Below the pieces are notes generated by a model. The model was not told the origin of the DNA. It made no database searches and saw only the letters and a list, made by a program, of their open reading frames with translations. This document shows positions 9,257 to 17,285 of a DNA stretch of 64,000 nt, piece after piece. The DNA comes from Peribacillus sp. FSL E2-0218 (lineage in GTDB: Bacteria > Bacillota > Bacilli > Bacillales > DSM-1321): the NCBI RefSeq assembly GCF_037992945.1, contig NZ_CP150304.1:1305501-1369500 (forward strand), given 5' to 3'. Both the position numbers and the translations under genes were made by a program. Each line of letters starts with the position of its first letter. The first letter of the stretch is position 1.

Positions 9257-9748
9257 TTAGCGATAATTCAGGAATTGGACGTCAATCGAGAGATCGGCGC
9301 CCCTGATGGCTGAAATGATTCCTTGCAAATCATCCCTGTTTTTCCCGGTAACGCGAATTTGGTCATCTTGTATTTGGCTTTTCACCTTAAGACCGCTATT
9401 TTTGATGATCGTGTTGATTTTTTTGGCTTGTTCCTTATCAATGCCTTGAATTAGCTTGGCCCGTTGGCGAACAGTTCCGCCAGACGCACCTTCCAATTTG
9501 CCATAGTCCAAATTCTTGATCGGTACGTCCCGTTTCACGAGTTTACTGATAAGGACATCCTTTAATTGTTCAAGCTTATATTCATCGTCAGACACTAAAA
9601 CGAGGTCTTCCTTTTCAAGGGTTATGCTGCTTACACTCCCTTTAAAATCATAGCGTGTCTGAATTTCTTTCATAGCCATGGTCACTGCATTCGTCACTTC
9701 CGAAAAGTCTACTTTGGATACTATATCAAATGAATTTTCCTTTGCCAT
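9257..9748 (-). CDS. yitK: YajQ-family nucleotide-binding protein
   Basis: This 163-aa member of the UPF0234/YajQ family has two ferredoxin-like domains and opens MAKENSFDIVSKVDFSEV, close to B. subtilis YitK. Some homologues bind cyclic-di-GMP and act with transcription factors; others were first described as RNA- or nucleotide-binding. The ATG at 9748 is preferred to the in-frame GTG at 9751, which sits too close to the GGAGGT at 9754-9759. It is a single-gene unit with its own terminator. Confidence 0.92.
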   Translation of the reverse strand: MAKENSFDIVSKVDFSEVTNAVTMAMKEIQTRYDFKGSVSSITLEKEDLVLVSDDEYKLEQLKDVLISKLVKRDVPIKNLDYGKLEGASGGTVRQRAKLIQGIDKEQAKKINTIIKNSGLKVKSQIQDDQIRVTGKNRDDLQGIISAIRGADLSIDVQFLNYR

Positions 9749-9836
9749 CACTTACCTCCAGCAGGGTTTATTTCCTTCATTATAGAGAAAGTGTGCAAGG
9801 AAGACAACCAAATTGACCATAAATGGCTGCATGACT

Positions 9837-9864
9837 AAAAAAGCGAGGGGGCAAGCCCCTACGC
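9837..9864 (-). terminator. Terminator of the 43-aa small gene
   Basis: On the minus strand GCGTAGGGGC, TT, GCCCCCTCGC and then TTTTTT: a strong GC stem directly after the small gene's stop codon. It supports the small gene being transcribed. Confidence 0.85.
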
Positions 9865-9865
9865 T

Positions 9866-9997
9866 TCATTTATGATCCGTTTTCTTCGAATAGGAGTGTT
9901 TACCTGCAGTGAGGTTTTCCTGATAAGCGATATTTTTTTCGGCATTGATCGCTTGATTGTCTTTCGGTCTTTTATTGTTATCAGTGGTTTTGGACAT
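9866..9997 (-). CDS. Small hydrophilic protein, 43 aa
   Basis: A short reading frame begins MSKTTDNNKRPKDNQAINAE and ends KTDHK. It has a good RBS (GAAGGGAG, eight bases before the ATG at 9997) and its own strong terminator. The product is very polar and Asn/Lys-rich with no membrane segment, like small acid-soluble or stress proteins of Bacillus, but I do not recognise the family. It lies between the DegV and YajQ genes on the same strand. Confidence 0.7.
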   Translation of the reverse strand: MSKTTDNNKRPKDNQAINAEKNIAYQENLTAGKHSYSKKTDHK

Positions 9998-10065
9998 ACT
10001 GAAAACTCCCTTCCATAATCATGATCAATATTATGATTCACAATGATGGGAGGAAGTATGTATGT

Positions 10066-10932
10066 TTATGATTTCTCAGGGGTATCGTTTAAGAAGAAAA
10101 GGGCAATTGTGCCAGGGCCTGCATGAGCGCCAATGACGGAGCCGATCGTGTGGATCATGAAATCGCTCGTCCCGAATTCATTTTGGATGGCTTCTTTCCA
10201 CTCCAATGCCGTTTCTTCATCATCGCCATGACTGATGGCAATCGTTTGGGTTGTTAAGTTTTTGCCTCTTTCATGCATTAATTCAATGACACGTTTAATC
10301 AATTTCTTTTTGCCGCGAATCTTTTCCAGTGGGACCAGTTTCCCATCTTCAACGTGTAATAACGGTTTAATGTTTAATAATCCGCCAACAAGGGCAGAAG
10401 TTTTGGAGATGCGGCCTCCGCGTGCCAAATATTCAAGATTATCCACCGTGAACAGATGCTCCATATGGCGGGTGCGAAATTCGATATCAGCCAGGATTTC
10501 TTCTTTCGATGCACCGTTTGCCGCTAATTCGGCGGCTTGCTTGACGATTAAGCCGACACCCATCGAAGCGCATTTTGTGTTGACGATTTCAATATCAAGA
10601 GCAGGATATTCTTCCTTCACCTGATTAAGGATCATCACAGCCGTTTGGTAGGTTCCGGATAGCTCAGAGGAAAAGGCAATATAAATCCCCTGTTTTTCCT
10701 CCTTGGCAAATTGCCTGAAAAGTTCTATTAAGTATTCCGGGGAAGCTTGGGATGTTTTCGGCGCTTTTCCGTCAATCATCGCCTGATAGACTTCTTTAGA
10801 ATTAATGGTAAGCAAATCTTCATAGTTTTTCCCATCAAGGTGGACTTGTAAAGGGATCAATGAGACATTGTTTTCCTTATAGAAAGACAATGGCAAATCA
10901 CATGCACTATCTGCAAGAATTGTGATAGCCAT
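10066..10932 (-). CDS. yitS: DegV-family fatty-acid-binding protein
   Basis: This 288-aa DegV protein begins ILADSACDLP, the conserved start of the family, and keeps the GTYQTA and ARGGRISK motifs of its ligand pocket. DegV/FakB proteins hold a fatty acid for the kinase FakA, which feeds it into phospholipid synthesis. The position beside yitT matches B. subtilis yitS. Transcription is divergent from yitT. The fatty-acid preference cannot be read from the sequence. Confidence 0.92.
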   Translation of the reverse strand: MAITILADSACDLPLSFYKENNVSLIPLQVHLDGKNYEDLLTINSKEVYQAMIDGKAPKTSQASPEYLIELFRQFAKEEKQGIYIAFSSELSGTYQTAVMILNQVKEEYPALDIEIVNTKCASMGVGLIVKQAAELAANGASKEEILADIEFRTRHMEHLFTVDNLEYLARGGRISKTSALVGGLLNIKPLLHVEDGKLVPLEKIRGKKKLIKRVIELMHERGKNLTTQTIAISHGDDEETALEWKEAIQNEFGTSDFMIHTIGSVIGAHAGPGTIALFFLNDTPEKS

Positions 10933-11087
10933 AATACACCTGCTTTCTTTTTACAGTTTTTAGAAAATGAGAGTTCACTCCACTTTTTAGTGTAGCACGT
11001 AAACGCAAAATTTCAATCCATACGTAAATAGAATAAATATTTATGGGTAAAAAGATAATAGGATAAGGGTGAAATGGAGGTTTTATG

Positions 11088-11930
11088 ATGTATAGTGGCG
11101 AAATGAAGAAAATCATCATAGTTGTGGTCGGGGCATTCTTGAATGCCATCGCGATGAACTTTTTTCTAATACCGGCAAATGTTTATGCAAGCGGCTTTAC
11201 GGGAGTGGCTCAGCTTCTATCGCGAATGATTGGGTCCTTTGCTCCTTTTAATGTTTCTACAGGGATTTTATTGCTGTTATTGAATATTCCCGTAACCATC
11301 ATCGCATGGCGGAAAGTTGGAAAGTCCTTTACCTTTTATAGTTTTCTTAGCGTTGCTTTGATGACACTCTTTATGGAAGTGATCCCCATTACAAGATGGT
11401 CTCCTGACATATTATTGAATGCCGTGTTTGGCGGTGTCATAGCTGCTGTGGGCGTCGGAATCACCTTGAAGTATGGTGCATCGACAGGTGGTATGGATAT
11501 TATTGCCATGCTGCTGTCGCGGAAAAAGGATAAACCTGTTGGCACTTATTTATTCCTGCTCAATGGCGTGATCATCGTTACGGCCGGAGCAGTTTACGGA
11601 CCGGAAAAAGCTTTGTATACATTGGTCACGTTATACACATCTACTCGTGTTGTGGACGCGATACATACACGCCATGAAAAGCTTACGGCCATGATCATTA
11701 CAAAGAAAAGCGAAGAACTTAAACAAGCCATCCATGCCAAGCTTGTCCGTGGAATCACGAGGGTTCCGGCTAAAGGTGCATTCACTAATGAAAATAAGGA
11801 AATGTTATTGATTGTCATTACAAGATATGAACTTTATGACCTGGAACGTATCATTAAAGAAGTGGATCCTCAAGCCTTCACGAACATTATCGAAACTTCA
11901 GGAATCGTTGGCACATTCAGGAGGGAATGA
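11088..11930 (+). CDS. yitT: YitT-family integral membrane protein
   Basis: This 280-aa protein has about five hydrophobic helices (residues 8-200; GAFLNAIAMNFFLIPANVYA, ILLLLLNIPVTIIAW, VFGGVIAAVGVGITL) followed by a soluble C-terminal DUF2179 domain ending ETSGIVGTFRRE. It belongs to the widespread YitT/YpjC group; the transport or signalling role is not established. The ATG at 11088 is preferred to 11085 for spacing from GGAGG. Confidence 0.9.
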   Translation: MYSGEMKKIIIVVVGAFLNAIAMNFFLIPANVYASGFTGVAQLLSRMIGSFAPFNVSTGILLLLLNIPVTIIAWRKVGKSFTFYSFLSVALMTLFMEVIPITRWSPDILLNAVFGGVIAAVGVGITLKYGASTGGMDIIAMLLSRKKDKPVGTYLFLLNGVIIVTAGAVYGPEKALYTLVTLYTSTRVVDAIHTRHEKLTAMIITKKSEELKQAIHAKLVRGITRVPAKGAFTNENKEMLLIVITRYELYDLERIIKEVDPQAFTNIIETSGIVGTFRRE

Positions 11931-11993
11931 TATTAACGGCAAATTAAAACCATTACACTTCGTTTACAGATGGGAGTTTTGTTGGCATTTCCT

Positions 11994-12019
11994 GTTTACT
12001 GCTTGTTCAAAGCGGTTAC
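11994..12019 (+). promoter_or_regulatory. Possible sigma-B promoter for the hydrophilin gene
   Basis: GTTTAC, 14 bases, GGTTAC is near the sigma-B pattern GTTTAA-N14-GGGWAW. It lies about 50 bp upstream of the GsiB-like gene, whose B. subtilis counterpart is a strong sigma-B gene. The -10 box is imperfect. Confidence 0.35.
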
Positions 12020-12069
12020 TTCATATAGTGTAGCGCCAATTCAAAAATCTACCGAAGGAGTGATGAAAA

Positions 12070-12324
12070 ATGGCTAACGATGAAAAAATGAGCAGGCAGG
12101 AAGCAGGACGTAAAGGCGGGGAAGCCACTTCAAAAAATCACGACAAGGAATTTTTCAGGGAAATTGGACAAAAGGGCGGCAAAGCAACATCCAATAACCA
12201 TAATAAGGACTTTTATCAGGAAATTGGGCAGAAGGGCGGAGAGGCCACTTCCGATTCTCATGGCAAGGCATTTTATAAGGAGATTGGGGAAAAGGGCGGA
12301 AAAGCCCGAAAGGATAATAATTGA
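12070..12324 (+). CDS. gsiB: GsiB-like KGG-repeat hydrophilin (general stress protein)
   Basis: This 84-aa, highly hydrophilic protein is made of about 3.5 tandem 20-residue repeats of the form G-x-KGG-xATS-x-x-H-x-K-x-F-x-x-EI, at about residues 13-32, 33-52, 53-72 and 73-84. This is the KGG (Con-10/LEA group 1) repeat of B. subtilis GsiB, which has five repeats in 123 aa, so this one is shorter. Such proteins protect against drying and other stress. The RBS is GAAGGAGTG. It takes the position between yitT and yizC. Confidence 0.85.
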   Translation: MANDEKMSRQEAGRKGGEATSKNHDKEFFREIGQKGGKATSNNHNKDFYQEIGQKGGEATSDSHGKAFYKEIGEKGGKARKDNN

Positions 12325-12327
12325 ACA

Positions 12328-12355
12328 AAAGCCTCCAGGATATCCTGGAGGCTTT
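12328..12355. terminator. Bidirectional terminator
   Basis: AAAGCCTCCAGGAT reads identically on both strands: a perfect 28-base palindrome with flanking A and T runs, between the convergent hydrophilin and DUF3813 genes. Confidence 0.9.
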
Positions 12356-12358
12356 CGC

Positions 12359-12556
12359 TTATTTCGTGTGGTTTTCCAACTCTTCCTGGAATTCCCGCAA
12401 TTGTTCTTTCTCAGCCTCGGTCGAGTTGGCGAAGGCGGATGAAAGAGCGTTTTTAGCGATATCCTCGGTGTTGTGCTGGTCACCGTCATGGTCATGCTCA
12501 GAGTGAAGGGCTTCTTCAACAAATTCTCTAGCTTTCTGGAATAATTTGTTTCCCAT
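12359..12556 (-). CDS. yizC: DUF3813-family small protein
   Basis: This 65-aa acidic protein begins MGNKLFQKAREFVEEALHSE and ends with a Glu-rich helix. It matches the DUF3813 family by length, opening motif and place before yitU in the B. subtilis order. Its ATG overlaps the stop of the upstream 48-aa gene by one base (TAATG), so the two are translationally coupled. The function is unknown. Confidence 0.8.
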   Translation of the reverse strand: MGNKLFQKAREFVEEALHSEHDHDGDQHNTEDIAKNALSSAFANSTEAEKEQLREFQEELENHTK

Positions 12557-12702
12557 TAGAAGCCACCATAGCTTTGTTCAGACATGATTCTTAACCTGTC
12601 TTTTTCAGCCTGTTCAAACGTGGTGTGATAAGGGATCCTTTCGGCATGCTTGGCAACACTTTCTTTGCCCTGCTGTACAAATCGTTTAGATTTACTACCC
12701 AT
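12556..12702 (-). CDS. Small protein, 48 aa, coupled to yizC
   Basis: The reading frame starts MGSKSKRFVQQGKESVAKHA and ends EQSYGGF. GGAGGAG stands seven bases before the ATG at 12702, and the stop overlaps the next ATG (TAATG). Strong RBS and coupling support a real gene. The product is basic and helical with no membrane segment. I do not recognise its family. Confidence 0.7.
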   Translation of the reverse strand: MGSKSKRFVQQGKESVAKHAERIPYHTTFEQAEKDRLRIMSEQSYGGF

Positions 12703-12732
12703 GCTTATCTCCTCCGATTCTGAGCGTTGTGA

Positions 12733-12754
12733 ACAACAGAAGCAAATCTGTTGT
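12733..12754. other. Short inverted repeat upstream of the 48-aa gene
   Basis: ACAACAGA / TCTGTTGT with a six-base loop, in the gap between yitU and the small gene. No T-run follows, so it may be a weak terminator or an operator. Confidence 0.4.
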
Positions 12755-12806
12755 CGATATTAGTTTGGCTTCGATAGGAGATTTTATGAAGGTAAAAAAT
12801 GCCGCA

Positions 12807-13622
12807 TCAGAACTTTATATTGAATTTTTCTTCAAGGAAGACAGCTATTCCATCTTCTTCATTCGTCAAAGTCGTCATATTTGCCACCGTCTTAACAGGC
12901 GAGATGGCATTTCCCATAGCAACGCCGGTTCCTGCATAATCAAGCATTTCCAAGTCGTTGTCCTCATCCCCGAATGCAATGATCCGGTCTTGGGGGATTC
13001 CTAGATAGTTGGAAACGCGTTTTAGGCCGACCGCCTTGCTTAACCCGCTTTTAATGATTTCGATGATATGGAAAGGCTCCGCCCAGCGGCGATGATCGAC
13101 CAATTCTGCATGCACATCGGATAAATGCTGGCGAATCGATCCTACATATTCACTGTCTGTATGGATGAGCATCGATGTGGGGGAATCCTGAAGAAAATTG
13201 CGCAAGTCACCCGTCGTCATGGTTGGATTGCCTAAATTGAACATGTCCATCAATTTCTGATCATGATGATGGACGTAGACGTCATCACGGACTTCAGCGA
13301 TGATGTTATGGTATTTAAATTGATCACAAGCCTCCACGATATCTTTCGCAACGCTTATATCAAGCGGAGAGTGATATACCCCCCAACTTGTCTGTAATGG
13401 ATGATGGACGAAAGCTCCATTGAAATTGACGATTGGTGTAGTCAAGCCCAATTCGCGGTAATACAGTTCGCTTGAACGAAACGGACGACCGGTGGCAATC
13501 ATGATTTCATGTCCATCTTCTTTTAATTTAAGCAATGTTTGTTTAGTCTTTGCAGAAATGGTTTTTTTATCGGTAAGTAAAGTTCCATCAAGATCCAATA
13601 CGATTAAATGTTTCTCAGCCAT
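12807..13622 (-). CDS. yitU: HAD-superfamily Cof-type sugar-phosphate phosphatase
   Basis: This 271-aa HAD hydrolase has motif I DLDGTLL near residues 8-14 (nucleophile and acid/base Asp), the Cof-type C2 cap, Lys in the SKAVGL region and motif IV GDEDNDLEML. It belongs to the Cof/YitU group that dephosphorylates small phosphometabolites such as FMN-pathway intermediates or sugar phosphates; the substrate is not predictable. Start: ATG at 13622 (MAEKHLIVLDLDG) with AGAAGGTG; the in-frame upstream extension lacks an RBS. Confidence 0.9.
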   Translation of the reverse strand: MAEKHLIVLDLDGTLLTDKKTISAKTKQTLLKLKEDGHEIMIATGRPFRSSELYYRELGLTTPIVNFNGAFVHHPLQTSWGVYHSPLDISVAKDIVEACDQFKYHNIIAEVRDDVYVHHHDQKLMDMFNLGNPTMTTGDLRNFLQDSPTSMLIHTDSEYVGSIRQHLSDVHAELVDHRRWAEPFHIIEIIKSGLSKAVGLKRVSNYLGIPQDRIIAFGDEDNDLEMLDYAGTGVAMGNAISPVKTVANMTTLTNEEDGIAVFLEEKFNIKF

Positions 13623-13812
13623 GTACACACCTTCTGTTCTTTTTGATTTCATTATATGCAAATATTGTTAAGCCTATTTTAAAGTAAATGTAAATCTTTT
13701 TCATTCTTTATGCATTCCTGTATGATATTACTATATCCAGGATTATAATACTTAGAGCGAGTATGGAGACAACGGGAATCATTTTAGGGTGAAAATATTC
13801 GGAGGGGTTAAC

Positions 13813-14601
13813 TTGATAATAATCGAAAAAGAACAAATAGGACAAATTCCTGCCTTACACTTGAGTGAGCAGACTACATTCCATCAGGAATTGCCGCTCA
13901 TCATTTTTATACATGGCTTTCAAAGTGCGAAAGAACATAATCTTCACTATGCCTATTTATTGGCTGAAAAGGGTTTCCGGGTGCTTCTTCCCGATGTAAT
14001 TCATCATGGGGAAAGGGATTCTGGTTTAAGCGATTCCGAAATGATGCCCCTTTTCTGGGAAATGGTTTTACAAACGATAAAAGAATTATCTGTGATGAAG
14101 GATGAATTATTAGGGAGAAAATTAATTGACCCTGATAGGATTGGCGTAGCGGGTACGTCAATGGGGGGGATCGTGACGAACGGGGCACTTGCCGCTTATG
14201 AATGGATAACGGCCGGAGTCAGTCTGATGGGGAATCCATCATATGTCGCGTATGCAGAGCTCCAGATCGAAGAAATTAAGAAAAGGAAATTGCCCTTCCC
14301 TGTAACGGATGAGGAAGCCGGCAAAGTGATGGAATATCTTAAACCGTACGACTTGAGTCTCAATCCAGACAGGCTTGCCAGCCGCCCGCTTCTTTTTTGG
14401 CATGGAGCTAAAGATCCGATCGTCCCTTATCAGCATGCGTATCGCTTTTTTGAAGGAGTCAAAGCGGGGTATGATGGGGCAGAAGGGAAAATCGAGTTCA
14501 CCCTCGACCCAAAGGCTGGCCATAAGGTCAGCAGAGAAGGAGTGCTTATGACAGCAGGCTGGTTCGAGAAACATTTGCTGCCAACTGTGCAAAAAGCTTA
14601 A
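13813..14601 (+). CDS. yitV: Alpha/beta-hydrolase, YitV esterase family
   Basis: This 262-aa alpha/beta-fold hydrolase has the oxyanion motif FIHGFQSAKEHNLHYAY, nucleophile Ser in GTSMGG, Asp in WHGAKDPIVPY and His in AGHKV. It closely follows the plan of B. subtilis YitV. No signal peptide is present. Start: TTG at 13813, five bases after GGAGGGG; an upstream in-frame GTG at 13789 has no RBS. The substrate is unknown. Confidence 0.88.
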   Translation: MIIIEKEQIGQIPALHLSEQTTFHQELPLIIFIHGFQSAKEHNLHYAYLLAEKGFRVLLPDVIHHGERDSGLSDSEMMPLFWEMVLQTIKELSVMKDELLGRKLIDPDRIGVAGTSMGGIVTNGALAAYEWITAGVSLMGNPSYVAYAELQIEEIKKRKLPFPVTDEEAGKVMEYLKPYDLSLNPDRLASRPLLFWHGAKDPIVPYQHAYRFFEGVKAGYDGAEGKIEFTLDPKAGHKVSREGVLMTAGWFEKHLLPTVQKA

Positions 14602-14725
14602 GTACTCACGCAAAATCTGTTATGATTCTAATACAGACGCAGTGTAAAGTCTAGATCGGGACAGTTTGCGATGAAACCGATAAATTTTAGAAACGAAGAG
14701 ATTTTTCATAGAAGGAGTGATTGGT

Positions 14726-15034
14726 GTGGATCAAGATACAAAAGACGTTATTCTTGGAGCTTTGGAGCAGGTCATTGACCCTGAGCTTGGTATAGATATC
14801 GTGAATTTAGGTTTGGTATATGATGTGGACATGGATGAAGCAGGTCTGACTACAGTTACGATGACGTTGACCGCAATGGGCTGTCCGCTAGCTGGGACGA
14901 TAGTCGATCAAGTGAAATTGGTTCTTGAAGATATCCCGGAGGTCAAGGAGACAGATGTGAAGATTGTCTGGAGTCCGCCATGGACCAGAGACAAAATGTC
15001 CAGATATGCCAAAATCGCATTGGGAATCAAATAA
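14726..15034 (+). CDS. yitW: Iron-sulfur cluster assembly factor, SufT/DUF59 (MIP18) family
   Basis: This 102-aa DUF59 protein carries the family motifs DPELGIDIVNLGLVYDV and MGCPL (conserved Cys), and ends WTRDKMSRYAKIALGI like B. subtilis YitW. These proteins help maturation of Fe-S proteins. Start: GTG at 14726, eight bases after AAGGAG; an earlier GTG at 14717 overlaps that RBS. It is followed by moaA, a [4Fe-4S] enzyme, though a stem-loop lies between. Confidence 0.88.
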   Translation: MDQDTKDVILGALEQVIDPELGIDIVNLGLVYDVDMDEAGLTTVTMTLTAMGCPLAGTIVDQVKLVLEDIPEVKETDVKIVWSPPWTRDKMSRYAKIALGIK

Positions 15035-15055
15035 TCGACAAGGAATAAAAATGGG

Positions 15056-15115
15056 AAACCAGTCGCATAGTGAATCCTTCATAAGGGTGAAGCTTTTTGT
15101 GGGCTGGTTTTTTCT
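15056..15115 (+). terminator. Possible terminator between yitW and moaA
   Basis: AAACCAG pairs with CTGGTTT about 45 bases later, with T-rich sequence following. A long inner region folds partly (GTGAATCC/GGGTGAAGC area). It could be a terminator or leader structure. Confidence 0.4.
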
Positions 15116-15140
15116 GATACGCTGGGTTAGGAGTGGTTAA

Positions 15141-16154
15141 TTGAATAAACCTATAAAAGATTCATTGGGCAGACCATTGAGGGATCTAAGGATATCCGTC
15201 ATCGATCGGTGTAACTTCCGCTGTCAATACTGCATGCCAGCAGAAATTTTTGATGATTCGTTTCAATTCCTCCCAAAAAGTGAACTGTTATCTTATGAGG
15301 AAATCGTGAGGGTTTCGCAGATATTTGCTGACTTAGGAGTTAAAAAGCTCAGATTGACGGGCGGGGAACCATTGTTGCGGAAGGATCTTCCTATACTGAT
15401 AGCTGCGCTCGTTAACATTGAAGGGATAGAAGATATTGGATTGACCACGAATGGCGTATATTTGAAAAAACATGCCGAGAAGTTGATGATGGCTGGTTTA
15501 CAGAGAGTGAATGTCAGCTTGGACAGCCTCGATGATGAACTGTTTAAGCAGATGAATGGCAGGGGGATCGGGATCGAGCCGGTTATTTGTGGCATAAGAG
15601 CTGCCAAAGAAGCCGGTCTTGGTGTTAAAGTGAATATGGTGGTGAAAAAAGGAACCAATGAATCTCAGATCCTTCCCATGACCCGTTTTTGTAAAGAAGA
15701 GGGCATCACCTTACGGTTTATCGAATTCATGGATGTCGGTCATACAAATGGCTGGCAATTGAAGAATGTGGTAACGAAAATGGAATTGCTTGAAATGCTT
15801 CAAACTGAATTCGACCTGGAGCCTGTGGAAGAAGAGTATTATGGAGAAGTGGCAAAACGCTTCCGTCATAAAGGAACGAATACGGAAGTGGGCTTCATAA
15901 CATCCGTATCCGAGTCTTTTTGTTCCAGTTGTACACGTGCCCGCTTATCTGCCAATGGAAGTTTATACACGTGCCTGTTCAATGGAAAGGGCCACGATTT
16001 GAAGTCCGTGCTCCGTTCTGACATGGCGGATGAGGATTTGACCGAGCTCATCCTTTCATTGTGGAATGATAGGGATGACCGCTATTCAGATGAACGGGCA
16101 GCGGGAACCTTGAAAGGACAGGAAAAAATCGAGATGTCATTCATCGGAGGTTAA
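15141..16154 (+). CDS. moaA: GTP 3',8-cyclase, molybdenum cofactor synthesis
   Basis: This 337-aa radical-SAM enzyme makes 3',8-cyclo-7,8-dihydro-GTP, the first step to Moco. The N-terminal [4Fe-4S] cluster ligands are Cys24, Cys28 and Cys31 (DRCNFRCQYC). GGEP of the SAM site is in LRLTGGEPLL. The C-terminal cluster ligands lie in CSSCTRARLSANGSLYTC, and the essential C-terminal Gly-Gly is present. The start is TTG at 15141 after AGGAGTG. No other moa/mob genes are in the window, so it stands apart from the rest of the pathway. It is convergent with fnr. Confidence 0.95.
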   Translation: MNKPIKDSLGRPLRDLRISVIDRCNFRCQYCMPAEIFDDSFQFLPKSELLSYEEIVRVSQIFADLGVKKLRLTGGEPLLRKDLPILIAALVNIEGIEDIGLTTNGVYLKKHAEKLMMAGLQRVNVSLDSLDDELFKQMNGRGIGIEPVICGIRAAKEAGLGVKVNMVVKKGTNESQILPMTRFCKEEGITLRFIEFMDVGHTNGWQLKNVVTKMELLEMLQTEFDLEPVEEEYYGEVAKRFRHKGTNTEVGFITSVSESFCSSCTRARLSANGSLYTCLFNGKGHDLKSVLRSDMADEDLTELILSLWNDRDDRYSDERAAGTLKGQEKIEMSFIGG

Positions 16155-16362
16155 CCGATTGCCATCCCGAATTTAATCTGTATATGTGAAACACCGAGGA
16201 TGAGTGCCAATAGCATTCATCTTTTTTTATACAATTTTTATGCAACTTTTTTTGATGGGGAAAGATATTGTTAACGAACCCGCAGCAAGGAAAATAAGGC
16301 CATGGTCCCGGTGGGGATGTATGAGTATGGTCTTATGCATTGTCTGTTTTAGGGAGGCGGCT

Positions 16363-17052
16363 TCAATCGATCGTGCAGATTTCGATTGGACAGTTTTCAC
16401 AATCGATCTCTTGTTTTAAATAATCAATGTCAAGAATCGTAATGATCCCCTTTTTGATGGAGACGACATCATTTTTCCTTAAATGAGAGAGCAATCGATT
16501 GACCACCTCACGTGATGACCCGCAAAAATTGGCGAGTTCTTGGTTTGTAAAGGGAAAATTGATGACTTTGCCATCTTCAACTTCCTTCCCATAGCTATTT
16601 GATAAACGGATGAGGGTAGAGTAAAATGCCCCTTTTTTTCCGTGCAGGAGCATATCGCGGAATTTCGCCTGATTTTTGCGGTTTTGAGCGGACAACCAAG
16701 TTATCATCTCGATTGCAAGGCTGCTATCGGAGGAAATTTTCTGTTCCAGCGATTCTTTTGATATAACCGCCACATTGCCATCTTCCAACATTTTTGCATT
16801 CATCATATATTTTGGATTAAGAGAAAAAAGGATGGTTTCTCCAACCAAGTCATTCTCCGAACAAATGCGCAAAGTTAAATCCCGTCCGTCTGGAACAACC
16901 TTGCTCAGCTCCACTTTGCCGCTCAATATGTAATATAAATCATTTGCGGAGGTGCTTTCCTGAAAAAGGAAGCATCCTTTTTCCATATGTTTAATGTGCT
17001 GTCTATTATCTAAAAGGGCATGCAACCGTTTTGATAACGATGATCCATTCAT
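16363..17052 (-). CDS. fnr: Crp/Fnr-family regulator with C-terminal Fe-S cysteine cluster (Fnr)
   Basis: This 229-aa regulator has an N-terminal cyclic-nucleotide-like sensor domain (about 20-130, GCFLFQESTSANDLYYILSG) and a C-terminal winged helix-turn-helix (FTNQELANFCGSSREVVNRL). It ends DCENCPIEICTID, giving a C-x2-C-x4-C set. That spacing matches B. subtilis Fnr, where C-terminal Cys227, 230 and 235 hold an oxygen-sensing [4Fe-4S] cluster. Start: ATG at 17052, eight bases after AAAGGTGG; an upstream GTG overlaps the RBS. It probably controls anaerobic genes; Fnr-type palindromes occur near roxS in this window. Confidence 0.88.
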   Translation of the reverse strand: MNGSSLSKRLHALLDNRQHIKHMEKGCFLFQESTSANDLYYILSGKVELSKVVPDGRDLTLRICSENDLVGETILFSLNPKYMMNAKMLEDGNVAVISKESLEQKISSDSSLAIEMITWLSAQNRKNQAKFRDMLLHGKKGAFYSTLIRLSNSYGKEVEDGKVINFPFTNQELANFCGSSREVVNRLLSHLRKNDVVSIKKGIITILDIDYLKQEIDCENCPIEICTID

Positions 17053-17207
17053 GTTAATAACCACCTTTCAAGTGAAGGGATATCCAATTACTACCTTTGA
17101 TTTAAACGGAAAAACAACTAGCGGTCAACATATATGGATAAATGTAGAATTTAGCTGAAGAGGAATTGCCTCTTGGAATTAAAGACTGAAATTTTATAAA
17201 AATACAT

Positions 17208-17236
17208 TTGATTTTATTTTTATTCAGTCATATAAT
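17208..17236 (+). promoter_or_regulatory. Sigma-A promoter with ArgR/AhrC box, argC operon
   Basis: TTGATT, 17 bases, TATAAT is a near-ideal vegetative promoter. Within the spacer, TTATTTTTATTCAGT is, on the other strand, an ARG-box half close to the TGAATAAAAAT core. Binding there would block the polymerase when arginine is plentiful. It stands 50 bp before the argC start. Confidence 0.8.
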
Positions 17237-17285
17237 AATAGAATCAAATAATGACAGGGACAAAAAAATACAGGAGTTGGTTAAT

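Noticed and set aside
16204..16419. 71-codon plus-strand frame between moaA and fnr
   Set aside because: No RBS, and it overlaps the 3' end of fnr on the other strand.
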